From: Paratinospora sagittata
Lineage: Eukaryota > Streptophyta > Magnoliopsida > Ranunculales > Menispermaceae
Direction of reading: 5' to 3'
DNA length: 64,000 nucleotides
Assembly: GCA_035771175.1 (NCBI GenBank)
Contig: CM069600.1
Location: 8,827,729-8,891,728 of the forward strand
Positions 1 through 11,221 of the stretch are shown piece after piece; within the stretch, counting starts at the first letter, position 1, and each line of letters begins with the position of its first letter. Both the position numbers and the translations under genes were made by a program. The notes beneath the pieces are model-generated. The model made no database searches, was not told the origin of the DNA, and worked only from the letters and a program-made list of their open reading frames with translations.

Positions 1-210
1 TATCCTTGCCCACTGAGAATCCATGCACCAAAGAGTACCCCCTCGCCCTAGTCATCAAACGACTAAGCCCATCTGTTACAATGGTAAACAAAAAAGAGAC
101 AACGGATTCCCCTGCCTGAGTCTCCGACCAGCGTCAAACTTTCCCCTCGGTCTCCCATTGATGACTACTGAGTAAGTAACAAAGGAAAGACAACCCATCA
201 TACATGATTT

Positions 211-824
211 CTATTTGTTCCCAAAACCCTTCTTTTTTAGCACAAACTCTAGAAAACCCCACTCCACCGAGTCGTATGCCTTGGCAAAGTCAATTTTAAC
301 CACTGTCCCAGTCTTGCACCGGACCCTGCAGTCTTCCACTACCTCATGAGCAATAAGCACCACATCTAAAATTTGTTTACCCTCAATGAATGCATACTGA
401 TATAGCTCGATCGTTTTGTGTAAAATTGATTTAATCCGCTTCGCCAACATCTTAGAAATAATCTTGTACAAACTTGTTACAAGGCTTATAGGCCGAAAGT
501 CTTTCAAACTCCATGAATCAGACTTTTTTGGAATGAGGCAAATATAAGTTTCATTAGTCTGAATATTGACAATCCCATTTTGGTAAACTCTTCAACCACC
601 TTCATAAGATCAACCTTCACTAAATCCCAGGAATGCTGGTAAAAGGCCAGCGAGAAACCATTGGGCCCCGAGGCCTTATTACCATGACAACTAAAGACCA
701 CGCCTCTAAGTTCTTCCACACCGAACGACCGTTCTAACCATCTTCTATCATCATCTGATAACTCATCCCCATGACTCTTGCTGTTGTGATGTGTAAATGT
801 GCTTAAAATAATCCACCACCTCAT
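211..824 (-). pseudogene. LINE reverse transcriptase, N-terminal part (broken)
   Basis: Two adjoining open stretches in different frames (824-504 and 507-211) hold the fingers/palm start of a non-LTR reverse transcriptase: the 'KASGPNGF' box, 'FRPISLVTSLYKIISK', 'QYAFIEGKQILDVVLIAHEV' and 'VVKIDFAKAYDSVEW', where the D of IDFAKAYD is the first catalytic aspartate. The second catalytic site (FADD) would lie to the left of the window. The break between the two frames falls near 505, so the copy is inactive. Confidence 0.8.
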
Positions 825-1002
825 TAATCACCCTATCCTCCTCCACCACTAGGCTTCCATCCTCTCTTTCTATCTTGGAAATGACACTCTTGTTTTTTCT
901 TGCATTGAGTAACCAATGGAAGAATTAGGAACTAGCATCACCCTCTTGTAGCCATTTAATTTTTGCCTTCTGAAGTGTCATCCTGTCTTCCCTTAGGCGC
1001 AT

Positions 1003-2011
1003 TTATGCCAATTCAGCTTCATAGATCTTCCTGAAGGTTCCCAACTTTGTGTTCCAAGCACCATCTTCCTCCATTTTAGCAAGGTTTCCTATCGTGTCCT
1101 CCAACCCCCTCTTTTTAGTAGTTCTTAGGCAGAATGTCTCCCTGTCCCATGCCTTGACAAACTCTTTTATCTTTTTTAGCTTGATCATGAAGCTATGACC
1201 CTCCCTACCAAAAGACTCTGTCGACCGCCACCAAAAACCCATGTTCCTTCTAAAGTCCCTATGAAGCAACCATGTGCTCTCAAAGCAAAAAGGAGATGGG
1301 CCCCATTTCACTTCTATTGTGTCTAACATGATTGGCCTATGATCTGAAGTGATTTTGCAAAGAGCCTCTTGCCTATAAAGTGGAAAAAGCCTCTTCCATC
1401 CATCTGAAATAAAAAATCGATCGAGTCTGCAACATATGGGGGATGTTCTCATGTTAAACCATGTGAAGGTTGCGTTATGCAGGGGTGGATCTTTCAATTC
1501 TAATTCTCTAATTAACTGGTCAAATTTTTGCATGCTTCTGGTGAGCCTGGAGTTGTTTAGCTTCTCCTCTACATATTTGGGTGTATTGAAATCCCCAGAC
1601 ACACACCAAATCCCTCCACAAATGACAGATAAACCTGCTAATTCATCCCAAAAAAATTGACGAGACACCGGGGTTGATGTGTCGTACACCCCTGTTAACC
1701 ACCACTGCTCCTCTGCTACCCCTTTGATACAAACTGACACAGAGAAGGACCCAATCAATCAAGACAAAACTTTCACTGATCTAGAATCCCAAGAAATTAG
1801 GATGCCTCCTGATGAGCCCTTGGATGGTAGTGTGGTCCACCTTTTAAATCTTGACCCCCATATTTGCCCAAGTAATCTTCTCCCAAAGAACTCTTTCTTT
1901 GTTTCTTGTAGATTAATGATGTCCGGGCTAGCTCTTTGTATAACCCTCCTTATTAATCCTTTTTTTTAGCCATTGCCACAACCCCTAATGTTCCTAGTCA
2001 TGATCTTCATC
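1003..2011 (-). pseudogene. LINE endonuclease domain (broken)
   Basis: A 251-codon open stretch (1758-1003) carries hallmarks of the endonuclease/exonuclease/phosphatase fold: GDFNTP, and SDHRPIML, which holds the catalytic Asp-His pair. Upstream in the same element, from about 2011, the typical N-terminal start 'NIRGCGNG' is visible but is followed at once by an in-frame stop (TAA) in a run of A, then by 'LQETKKEFFG' with the conserved metal-binding Glu. The domain would nick target DNA during retrotransposition. The stop and frame changes show a dead copy. Confidence 0.8.
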
Positions 2012-2995
2012 TCGACACCTTGCTTTCCTTCTTGCTCGACACGCCTTTTGTTAAAAAGCTCCTATTTCCTGGTTCTTTGAAGATTTTTATACCTTCCATC
2101 ACTTGATCCCACTGAATTTTTCATACTTTGCGGTGCATTCTATGCATGTAATCTAACATTGTTTCCTGAGAATTCATAGTCCCCTGGCTGTTTTTGAAAT
2201 TGCCTCTTGAGACTTCCCCCCTCTTTCCCCCATAACTGCATCAGCATAAGGAGATTGGCTTGGGCCCTCCCCTTCTACTGGCATGGTAATGTTTATGGGT
2301 AAAGAACTAAGGACTTGATTTGGGCTAATGGCTAATGGTATACGGTTATGCACAAAAGAGGATGCACCTGTAGAATTGTTAGGGGATCTCATAATAGGTT
2401 GAGAATAGCACAATTATCATTTACAGTAACTGTAAATGGGTTTACCTGACATATGTCGACCGCTTGTTCTGTTGCTAAGAAAATGCATCCCAATTCGACT
2501 TCTCGCATTTCCCCGTCTTCCGACGCCAACTGGAACTCTTCCGATTCCCCGTTCTCTTCCCTCGCTGCGAAAAGTTCGTTCTCTGGGTTCTCTCCGCCCC
2601 ACAGGCTATCAACATCGTCGATCTCATCGTTGAAGTCTGGAATTTTCCTTTTCCCTCTAAAGTAATTGATCTTTGCTTGTGCACACAACTTCTTCAACTG
2701 CTTCTTTAATAACTTCCCTTGATGGACTCGCTTTATTGAGCTCAACGTCCTGACACAATACCCTTTTCCCTGACCTACACGCGTTTTTCTCTTCCATGGA
2801 AGCCTTGTGGTTAGACCACAGAATCCTCTTTGTCTGAACCACCACCCTCTGTTTGTCTGCATCCTCGTTATTCCAGATGGAGAATTTCTTCGAAGAGAGC
2901 TTAAAAGTGGAAAGGTTACACTGCTTTTCTTGTTCTCTCATCTCAATTGAGACAATAAGAACTTCTATGTTTGGTAGTTTTTTTAAGAGCAAAAC

Positions 2996-3389
2996 CTTTT
3001 TCTGATGAAAAACTGTAAAAAAAATGCAACTCTAATGCGACTACACATTCATGTTCATTGGATCATTTATTACACACTCAAGATGTGTAAACCATACACA
3101 TTCATATTCATTGAGGTTACTTCCATGAGATGAATGGAGAGAGCAATCTTTCTCCTTGTTATGTGAGTTTATCCTACAATAGGGGTGAAATTTTTTTCAT
3201 ATCCCATTTGTTGGATCACTAATAGGGGTGAAATTCAACCTCATTGTTTAGAATCTAAACTAGAAGTCGCAATTTTGTTCCCCTCAAGATTGGATAAGGA
3301 TTAATATGGCAGCTTTTTATGATTCGTTATTTGCTATAATTTATTTCTCTTATCCAACTCTTATTAACATCATGCATGCAATATTGTAG
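2996..3389. other. Presumed intron or flank upstream of cyclase exon, no gene seen
   Basis: AT-rich sequence with two near-copies of 'ggggtgaaat' around 3180 and 3220. It ends in a normal splice acceptor (TTGTAG at 3384-3389) leading into the cyclase exon. Nothing else recognisable. Confidence 0.5.
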
Positions 3390-3556
3390 GAAAGGTTTGG
3401 TGCTATAGTCGTGTAACTTCAATGGCTATGTCATATCTATATGGAAAGAGATTTGTTGGTCCAATCTCAAATCTTGTTCTCTTACTAAGGAACGAGTTGT
3501 ATAATCAGTCTTATCAAGAAATAGATTGGAATAAAGCACGAAATTTATGTGCAAAG
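3390..3556 (+). CDS. Oxidosqualene cyclase, exon A (partial gene)
   Basis: This exon (167 nt; 2 nt of a split Gly codon plus 55 codons) encodes [20 protein letters not shown] and continues to NLCAK. It matches the strongly conserved segment '[23 protein letters not shown]' of plant 2,3-oxidosqualene cyclases, which fold oxidosqualene into triterpenes or sterols on the ER membrane. An AG acceptor (3388-3389) and GT donor (3557) bracket it exactly where the protein similarity begins and ends, and there is no internal stop. The usual Pro before MSYLYG is Ala here. Earlier exons, which would encode the N-terminal half of a protein of about 760 residues, are not in the window: a LINE occupies the sequence to the left. 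Confidence 0.9.
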
Positions 3557-3854
3557 GTTAGTTATTAATCTTACCATGGTACTCCAATTCATATTTGTTT
3601 ATGTTTATGCGTGTGATATAGTACAATTTTTTCTTCATTTGAACTTAATAAAATTGTCGCTTTTATTTGATTCCAATGCTAGTTTTTTTTATATAAGTGA
3701 AAACCTAAAGATATTCAAATTTGATTGACTAAAAGTGATCTATCAAAGAGGAGTTAAAAATTTTGTTATTTATGTGGAAAAAGAATAAGAAAAGGTGCTT
3801 TACTTCCATGATTTCTTTATTTTTTTGCTCAAAAATGTTAAATTGTTATTGCAG

Positions 3855-4043
3855 GAAGATCTCTACTATCCTCACCCTTTAATACAAGATATTTTATGGG
3901 ATATTCTTCAGTATTGTGTTGAGCCTGTACTGAAACATTGGCCCTTTTCCAAGTTGAGGACAAAGGCTTTAGAAAAGACAATTAAGCACATTCATTATGA
4001 AGATGAGAATAGTCGATATGTCTGTATGGCATCTGTTGAAAAG
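3855..4043 (+). CDS. Oxidosqualene cyclase, exon B (partial gene)
   Basis: 63 codons in phase 0, starting [16 protein letters not shown] and containing [12 protein letters not shown], a signature of plant oxidosqualene cyclases. The splice sites are canonical (GCAG before 3855, GT at 4044). The 298-bp intron to exon A is ordinary. The combination '[15 protein letters not shown]' and 'WPF.KLR.KAL' is closer to the amyrin/lupeol synthase group than to cycloartenol synthase, where one expects '[13 protein letters not shown]'. Product specificity cannot be told from these exons, because the DCTAE catalytic motif is encoded further downstream. No stop or frameshift, so the exon looks under selection. 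Confidence 0.92.
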
Positions 4044-4065
4044 GTAAACATCAATCAAAAGTCAT

Positions 4066-4693
4066 AATATTTTATCAAGTTCCATTGAATAATCAATCTA
4101 TAAGTAAGAGAACCATGTTTTCATGCTTTGTCCATTTAAAATCTCATTTTTGAATGAACAAACAATTCTTCGATCAACTAAATGGAAAACTTAAAAGTTT
4201 TATATCAATCTTAACTTTAAAGGTCAATATTCAAACAGTCCACATATATAGGCCTGAATGCTTATGACCACCACATCAAGTGGTCATTTCCTTAGACTTT
4301 GGTTGACATGGAATCAATAAAATTTGAAGCCTAGTTTGCATTACTAATACAACAATGGATTTAAGAAATAAAAACCATGTGAGACATATAACCTTTGAGG
4401 TGATATAATAAAGGCTTCCATGCTTGCCAATGAGCAATTTTGGAAGATTAAAGAAGTTAACTTGAGACATTGACAATGTAGACAATGTCTAATATTGTTA
4501 GAGTTAATAAGCTATCTACAACTAAATGACATAAACTCAAGTTGCCAAAATTATGTATGTCAATTCTTTTGTAACAGTTATATGTGTGGGAGAAGGCTTT
4601 GCTTGTACCAATCTAATTGTGTTTACTAAATAATGAATATATTATATAAGTGAGATAAATTATAAATATAAGCATCATGGTAAAATTGAATTC
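4066..4693. other. Intron sequence before LINE, no gene seen
   Basis: AT-rich; no coding signature, RNA gene or clear repeat recognised. Ends at the candidate left target-site duplication of the following LINE. Confidence 0.4.
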
Positions 4694-4709
4694 TAACAAT
4701 ATTACAATA
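4694..4709. repeat. Candidate left target-site duplication of LINE 4710-10852
   Basis: TAACAATATTACAATA directly precedes the poly-T (antisense poly-A). It matches TAACAATATTGCAATA at 10853-10868 with one mismatch. The right-hand region is itself a short tandem repeat of this word, which lowers certainty. Confidence 0.5.
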
Positions 4710-4789
4710 GTTTTTTTTAAAAGAAACTAAAAGTATCGTATATATATAAATAAGAGAATCAACCAATATGTACAATGTCATGTCCACAC

Positions 4790-6324
4790 CTAGACAGAAA
4801 CAATATTGCCCCACCCTCTTAGCCAATCTCCTAAAGCATAACCCTTTGACAAATAGCTATTGGCAACCCAAAAGGAAGCTAGAAGGTGAGAATTCTCCCA
4901 CACTTTAGCTGCCGAGTATAACTCATCATGGAATACTCGTTTGTTCCGCTCCTTCCATAAAGACCATAATACCGCCAAGCATACCACTTCCCAATGGTCT
5001 CTCCATGAAGAATGGACACTATCCAAAAAGGGGAATATGTTTATGCTATCTTCCTCTGCAACATTACCACTCATGACAGGGGAATGAAAACGTCATTTGC
5101 TCCAAACCTCATTTGCAAACGAACAACCCCGACAAATAACACCAAAAAGGGGATAAACACATGTATGAAAATCTTTTTTGCAGCATGTTCCCCGTGTTCA
5201 TCTTCCCATGAGAAGCAACCCACCCTAAGAATTTAACCTTTGATGGTACCAGAGTTTTCCATATAAGATTGTCAAATGGAAATGGAGTAGCATTGGGTTC
5301 ATTAAGGATAGTTGAATGGAAAGATTTTGTGGTGGAAAGGCCGGAAGGGTCCCACGGCCAAGAAACTCTATCATCATCCCCACACAAATGACACCCCTTA
5401 AGCATACTAACTAAGTACAATACATCTCCCTCCTCCCTGGGGTGGACATTCCTACCTAAATGAAGGTCCCAAGACAAAGTAGCTTCCTTCGGATTCCTCA
5501 CAAAGTCAAGACAAGTTTGTTATGGGAAAAAGAGCATCGGTGGAGATTAGGGTAAAGTGTTTGTAAGGTATCACTCCCACACCATAGATCCTCCCAGAAC
5601 CATATTGAATCACCCTTCATGATTTTAAGTCTAGTCAGGGGTAGGAAGATGGGGTACACTAATGAAATTAATTTGCAAGGGCTCCTAAAAGTGGCTCTAG
5701 AGGTTATCTTAGCATCCTTTTGGTTATCTCGTAGCCCATGCCTACTGCAAATGACCTTTCTCCATAATTGATCCTTCTCACATGGAAATCTCCATAACCA
5801 CTTTCCTACCAAAGCTCTATTTCTATTTGAAATATTCCAATACCCAATCCACCCTGCTCATTCTTCCTCTGAACAATGCTCCATGCCACTAGGCGAAACC
5901 CATGCAACTTATCATCATTCCCCCACAAAAAATCCCTCATTAACTTCTCAATTCTATTTGCCACATTCACTGAAATTTGTAATACTGACAAGTAATAAGT
6001 GGGGAGAGCATCCAGAAAAGACTTAATCAGTGTAAGCCTTCCACCTTTAGATAAGAAACTTCTTTTCCTGCCATCAAGCTTTCTCGTTACCTTGTTGATT
6101 ACTAGATCCCAAAAATCCATCTTAGAAGGATTACCTCCTAAGCCACAAGCATGTGGAACATCCAACTTGGTTTGCCATCTCACCCAACCAATCATGACAA
6201 ACACTAATACCCGCCAACTGACTCTTAGTCATGTTAATAACCATGCCTGATAACCAACAATAACACTTTACAACCATGGATGCATTACGATTACAACTTT
6301 CGCTTCCATCCAAAAAAAATCAAA
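4790..6324 (-). pseudogene. LINE reverse transcriptase C-terminal and zinc-binding region (broken)
   Basis: Four overlapping open stretches in shifting frames cover the thumb region (NMTKSQLAGISV, then 'RKLDGRKRSFLSKGGRLTLI') and the zinc-binding tail ('IWKTLVPSKVKFLGWVASHG', then 'WSLWKERNKRVFHDE'), in the order typical for plant L1 elements. Frame changes near 6200, 5810 and 5500 show decay. Confidence 0.8.
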
Positions 6325-6329
6325 GTGTC

Positions 6330-8320
6330 TGTTGGCCCAAATATGTCCAAGAGGGGGGGTGAATTGGACACTTAGCATATTTTAACCTTTCTTTAAATTG
6401 TGCGGAATAATGAAAGCAGATTAAACACAGTATAGCAATGAGATACAGTAAGTGTAAATGGGACAATGCAAGCAAGATTTATAGTGGTTCAGCCGCGCCT
6501 ACATCCACTACCTAACCTCCTCAGTTAGGATTTGTTCAAACTCCACTATGGACCTTCTTATGGGTGAAGATCAAACCAGAACACTTTCTCAGCTTACGGG
6601 TGCGAGAAGACAGTTTCTCTACTTACAGGTAAGAGAGAACCTATTCTCAACTTACTGGTGTGAAAAGACCGCTTACAACTTTAAGCAACACTTGCTCTGA
6701 CTCAGTGACTTACCCGTCACTACAATATGATTACAGAATGAGATATGATTCCCTTTACTCAAAATCAAAGTGATACTTACAACGCTTTGGATTGAACCTT
6801 CTTGCCACAGATTCAGCGAAATATGTATGATGAAGTTTATGCTGAAAATAGGTTCAAAGAGCTTTTGTCTTCGTTAATGGGCTTTTAAAATAATGAAGAA
6901 GAAGATCGATCAACCCAGAAGACTTGAAGTTTTTCTTTCAAAAGATTATAAGATCAAGCACAAGTGAAAGAAGACTAACTTTCAAAAAGTGTTTTGGCGT
7001 AAACGAAAATTGTCAATACGTTTTGACTGAATATCAATTTTGTATTACATTAGTTCGTTTTTCTGCTCTAAGGCAACACGTATCTATAGGAATAACAGAG
7101 ATGCAATGGACTTGGTAATTTTGGCGCTCTAAGTTATTTCAAATTTAACGTTAACATTCTTTCCAGAAATTGATTGATTCAGCTTAGTGCATATTACGAC
7201 GATAGCACCTAAATCATCTGATCCTTTCATGAAAGAGGAATATTCTGACAAAGTTTTAGAACGTGTTAAAAAGTTCTGAAAAGTTGTTGTACGATTCTGA
7301 AAAGTTCTGAAAAGTATTCATACGTTTCTGAAAAAGGTTAACAGAAATGGCAGTAATGTCAGAACAACAAAACTATCTTTTCTATCATTTTGTTCCGTTG
7401 AGGGCGCTCATAAAACATCAACGTCCTAATGAACAATGAAGTGGGGCGCTACTAAGTAGTAAGCGTCCTGACTTGCTTTGACAATTAAACCACTTAAAGC
7501 ATGAGGGCGCTACTTCGCAGTAAGTGTCCTGCTTTGTTTTAAAACGCAAAACATATGAGGGCGCTACTCAAGAGTAAGCGTCCCGACCTATTAAAAGCAG
7601 TTTTAAAACAATGTTTAAGCGCGCTGACGGACGGTGAGCATCCTGAAAGTTACTTAAGTTGATTCTAAAGATGAGGGCGCTCCTACACAAGTAGCGTCCT
7701 GATAATTCATTCAACTTATAACTTATCAGTGTCCTTAAAGATAGAAATCACTTAAAGATAAAAGAAAATCTTTCAACGAGCTGAAATTAAGTCAGCGTCC
7801 TAACATTCTCAAAGGTTGATAAGCAAAAGGTCGCTACTAACAAGTAAGCGTCCTTATTAATCAGATCAATTCAACCTTGAGCGTCCTAACATTTTATCAG
7901 CGTCCTGACTTATCAAGTCTAGGAGGGCGTTGCTAAAACATTAGCGTCCTTAAAGACTTTATAAAAGCGGTTTTTGATTTCTTGATTAAAACACGATAAA
8001 ACATAAAGTAACCGGATTAAATACATGCAACCAATCGATTAAAACATGCAGACATGCATATTGCTAAATCACATGGCATAGAAGGTCCTACAACCTATCA
8101 TAATCTAATCATACAAATAAACATCTTCAAACGATCATGGTCTTCAAGAAGATCTTTTAATACGTTCGCCATGCATCATTGAATCTTTGATACCTTCAAG
8201 TAAGATTAGTTATGTCATATGTGGAGTAATATCATGAACAGAATGTAGTTTTGTAATCATCAAAATCTTTCATAATAGGGACATATTCTCGTAATGGACA
8301 TGAGGATAATTGGTTCAACA
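6330..8320 (+). mobile_element. Solo-LTR-like element (1,991 bp) inserted in LINE, family copy 1
   Basis: Begins TGTTGGCCCAAATATGTCC and ends GGATAATTGGTTCAACA, that is TGTTG...CAACA, the usual ends of a retrotransposon LTR. Flanks are gTGTC (6325-6329) and aTGTC (8321-8325), a 5-bp target-site duplication with one mismatch. Removing the element restores the LINE reading 'FADDTLIF'. A second family member with the same start (TGTTGGCC, then GGGGGTTGAATTGGAC) and the same 3' landmark (GTAATCATCAAAA) sits at 40447-42400, also inside a LINE. No coding capacity. The orientation shown is that in which the TGTTGGCC end comes first. It could instead be a non-autonomous LARD/TRIM-like unit. Confidence 0.7.
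7402..7950. repeat. Array of about eight short imperfect hairpins (GGGCGCTACT...AGTAAGCGTCC)
   Basis: Within the element, units of about 25 bp recur at about 7402, 7443, 7504, 7557, 7619, 7673, 7828 and 7922. Each starts GGGCGCTACT or similar and ends AGTAAGCGTCC, so each half is nearly the reverse complement of the other with a 3-6 base loop. The first six are 41-62 bp apart. Single half-units (CAGCGTCC, GAGCGTCC) lie between. See findings. Confidence 0.75.
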
Positions 8321-8325
8321 ATGTC

Positions 8326-9780
8326 GTCTGCAAATTGAAGATGAGTGACCTCCACATTCTCCCGCCCAAACCGAAAAGCCTGAAACCAATTTTGCATCTT
8401 TGGCCTTGTTCATCATTCTCCCCAGTACATCCACCACCAAAGTGAATAGGAAAGGGGAAAACAGGTCTTCTTGCCTAAGCTCTCTTTTCTCCACAATCTT
8501 GCCTCGAGGACGACAATTGACAAAAACATAGTAAGATACCGATCGTAAGCATCCCTGAATCCACTTTCTCCATCTTGTGCCAAATCTCTTCATCTTCAAG
8601 ACATAATCAAGAAAATCCCAGTTGACCATGTCATATGTTTTGGCAAAATCGAGCTTAAAAACTACACTCGCCTTCGTTTTGGATCTATAATCCTCCACCA
8701 ACTCATTGGCAATTAGAACAACATCAATAATTTGACGACCTTGAGAATAGCTACCCTATCTTCATTCACACATAGCTTCCACAATTCAGCTTTGGCAATT
8801 GACCTATCCCGGGCCAATGCCTCATTCCATTCAGGACCCCCTTCTTTTTTGTCCAACTCCAAACACCCTCTAACTCCATCCTCCTCACAATATCCCCCCA
8901 TGGTCTCCTTACCCCACCTATGGAGCCTAGACTTCACATGCTTAACCACCTGCATAAACTTGTATCCTTCCCAACCTAGGGAAGGTCCCTCCCTCCACCA
9001 ACCCTCAACCCGATTTTTGAACTTAGGATAATCATCAACCGATAAACCTTAGAGGTGTTGGCCCCCATTTGGATCTAGAAGTATCAATCACAACTGTCCA
9101 ATGATTTGAAACAAACCTCCTGCCCACCTCTTGTCTATGGAAAGGGACCAACTCCGTCCAACCCACCCCTAACAGAAACCTATCCAGGCGACAACACACT
9201 GGGTGCAACCGAAAATTGGACCAAGTGAAATTGCCATCAAGAAGAAGGGGGTCGATAAGCTCGAGCTCCCTTATCAAAGAATCAAAATCCCTCATACTCC
9301 TGGTAGTTCTCCCATGGTTCAACTTCTCAGAGAGAATTCAAACTACATTAAAATCTCCGCCAGCGCACCACTTCTCACCACATATGCTATTGAACCCTGC
9401 CAATTCATCCCAAAACTGACTTTTATATCTTCTGTCATTGGGACCATACACCCTTGAAAACCACCACCCATCATCATCCCCAACTTCAACCTTCACTGAC
9501 ATCGAGTACTCCTCGATGAGTCTGTCTAATACCTTCACTCCTCATGAATCCCATGCTAGTAATAAGCCTCCTGCTACCCCAACCGCAGGAAGAAAAACCC
9601 AGTCTTTGAAGCTTGACTGCCACAATGAACCCATCAAATCCCTATCAACCTTCTGTCGTTTAACCTCCGAAAAATAACAAAATCGAGACTAAACTTCCCA
9701 ATGGATCGCTTGATCATGCGCATCTTATCTTTCAAACCGCAACCCCGAATGTTCCATGTGAGAATCTTCATTGTAACAAG
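8326..9780 (-). pseudogene. LINE endonuclease and reverse transcriptase N-terminal half (broken)
   Basis: The endonuclease is visible from about 9780 with GDFNVV, 'TRSMRDFDSLIRELELIDPLL' type residues and the degenerate SNH in place of the catalytic SDH. The reverse transcriptase follows with 'VVFKLDFAKTYDMVNWDFLD' and ends at 'LQFADDI', exactly where the 2-kb element was inserted. The catalytic FADD box itself survives, but the protein is cut right after it. Confidence 0.8.
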
Positions 9781-10104
9781 ACAGACCCAACAGACAAACA
9801 CATTGTACAACATCTTCTACACCTCCTCGAGGGCAACCTGTTTACCATGGTCCAAATCGATGAGGAACAACATCACTCTTCTCAAAAAATTGATGGCTTC
9901 CTCCTTCGATAAACTTCCCATGGCAGCCTATGACGAACTTTTGAAGGATTTTCCAGTCCGGCAACCCTGTCACTGCTCAATGAAACCCCCCCCCCCCTCC
10001 ACCTCCACATTGTCATATTGATCTGGGCATACCTGGGCAAACCATCAGGCTATTGGGGCTTAAGGTAAGGTTTGGATGCTCTAGATGGGAATGTGGGGAA
10101 TGGT

Positions 10105-10740
10105 TTAGGCATTCTGGGAAGGGATTTGGGGAAACCCAGGGCTGACCCAACTTCTCGAGCGATGAGAAGGGGATAACGAGGGAAGGGGCAAGAAAAAGTG
10201 GAAACTAATAAAAATACTATTACCATCAAATTTAACATCATGGGTGCGTACCTTTTCCATGGGAAGACGTTTGCCATGGATAAACCCTTGAGTGTGCTCT
10301 TCTTCCACTAGGTCAACGTTTTTATCGTCAGCCTCAGACCTAGCTCCATCTTCCGATGGATTGCTCATGTATTGAGAGGATTCAACCGCCAGCGAATCAA
10401 GGACTTTTTCGTCCTCCGAACTTACATCGTTGCAATGGCTTTCAAGCACGCTAGAAAAATGCCCTCTGAAACTCTCTTTCCTCCCTTTGAACTTAGACGT
10501 CTCCTCCGGCTCCAATACCCTTTTGAAGAACTTCGAATTTTTCCTTTGTTGTCTCTCGTAAACCTTCAGACTCCCACCGTTCTTGGTCGAACCAGAACAT
10601 CCGCTCTTACCATCTTCTTTGCGCTTCAATATTAATTAGATTGGGTTCCTTAGCATCGTATATCCTAAAGCCCACCTTCTCATTTACTAAGCTTGTAACT
10701 TGGGCTTTAGAAAAACTGATAAACGACACCTTCATAGGAG
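10105..10740 (-). pseudogene. LINE N-terminal ORF region (broken)
   Basis: Open stretch of 174 codons (10629-10105), preceded in another frame by 'MKVSFISFSKAQVTSLVNEK' from about 10720. It is rich in Lys, Glu and Ser with no zinc knuckle seen. It occupies the ORF1/linker position ahead of the endonuclease of this LINE. Function beyond that is not recognisable. Confidence 0.5.
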
Positions 10741-10852
10741 GCTCTGAGCAGCAGCCACGGTCCATAAAAGGGGTCGTGTGTCAATATTAAAATATCAACA
10801 ACTACAATATTCCTAGTATCAATTCTTTTGCAATACTACTATATTGCAATAT

Positions 10853-11221
10853 TAACAATATTGCAATATTAACAATATTGCAATGTCTATTACATGTCTG
10901 CATGTATTTGTAGACTATTTATATCAAGTCTATTGCGATCTTTGTTTGATCAAGTTCCATCTTGCAAAATGCATATAATAAGAAATATTCATGCACAGTT
11001 TATCACCATCATATTATTCATATCACCTACTATATTGTCAAAGAACATGTTATGAAATCTCACAGGTATCTACATGCAATTGTACAATTTTCTAGATGAG
11101 GATGGAATCGATTTGATGTTTCACAAGCTCTTTATCTCCTTCTCTTCTTGTTTAGTTCTTCTAAATGCTTTTCAGATTTTCCAACATATTTCCAATGGAT
11201 GGAGCATGGATTCCAAAAACT
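10853..11221. other. AT-rich intron sequence with short tandem repeat
   Basis: Starts with about 2.3 copies of a 17-bp unit ATTGCAATATTAACAAT (about 10843-10884). No gene seen. Confidence 0.5.

Larger units (their letters stand above)
1..2995 (-). mobile_element. LINE (L1-type non-LTR retrotransposon), degenerate, cut by left window edge
   Basis: Read from high to low coordinate, this stretch encodes in order a charged N-terminal region (about 2992-2390), an apurinic-type endonuclease (about 2010-1003) and the start of a reverse transcriptase (about 830-211). That is the order of plant L1/Cin4-like LINEs. Several frames have to be joined and stop codons interrupt them, so it cannot be active. 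The 3' half, with the catalytic FADD box and poly-A tail, lies beyond the left edge, so no target-site duplication can be looked for. The right boundary (about 2995) is where coding similarity fades and is approximate. It lies just upstream of the cyclase exons on the opposite strand. Confidence 0.85.
4710..10852 (-). mobile_element. LINE (L1-type), near full length, interrupted by a 2-kb element
   Basis: On the minus strand the order is: N-terminal ORF region (about 10740-10105), endonuclease (about 9780-9035), reverse transcriptase (8955-8326, then continuing at 6324 after the insertion), and the zinc-binding reverse transcriptase tail (about 5800-4790). A T-run at 4711-4718 is the poly-A tail read from the other strand. 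The flanks TAACAATATTACAATA (4694-4709) and TAACAATATTGCAATA (10853-10868) agree in 15 of 16 bases and are a plausible target-site duplication. Without the inserted 2 kb the element is about 4.15 kb. Multiple frame changes and stops make it inactive. Confidence 0.85.

Noticed and set aside
1436..1969. Plus-strand frames opposite the LINE endonuclease
   Set aside because: Antisense shadows of the endonuclease reading frame.
7402..7950. Regularly spaced short repeats resembling a CRISPR array
   Set aside because: The units vary in sequence, are themselves hairpins, lie inside a transposon-like element in a plant nuclear window, and have no cas genes nearby.
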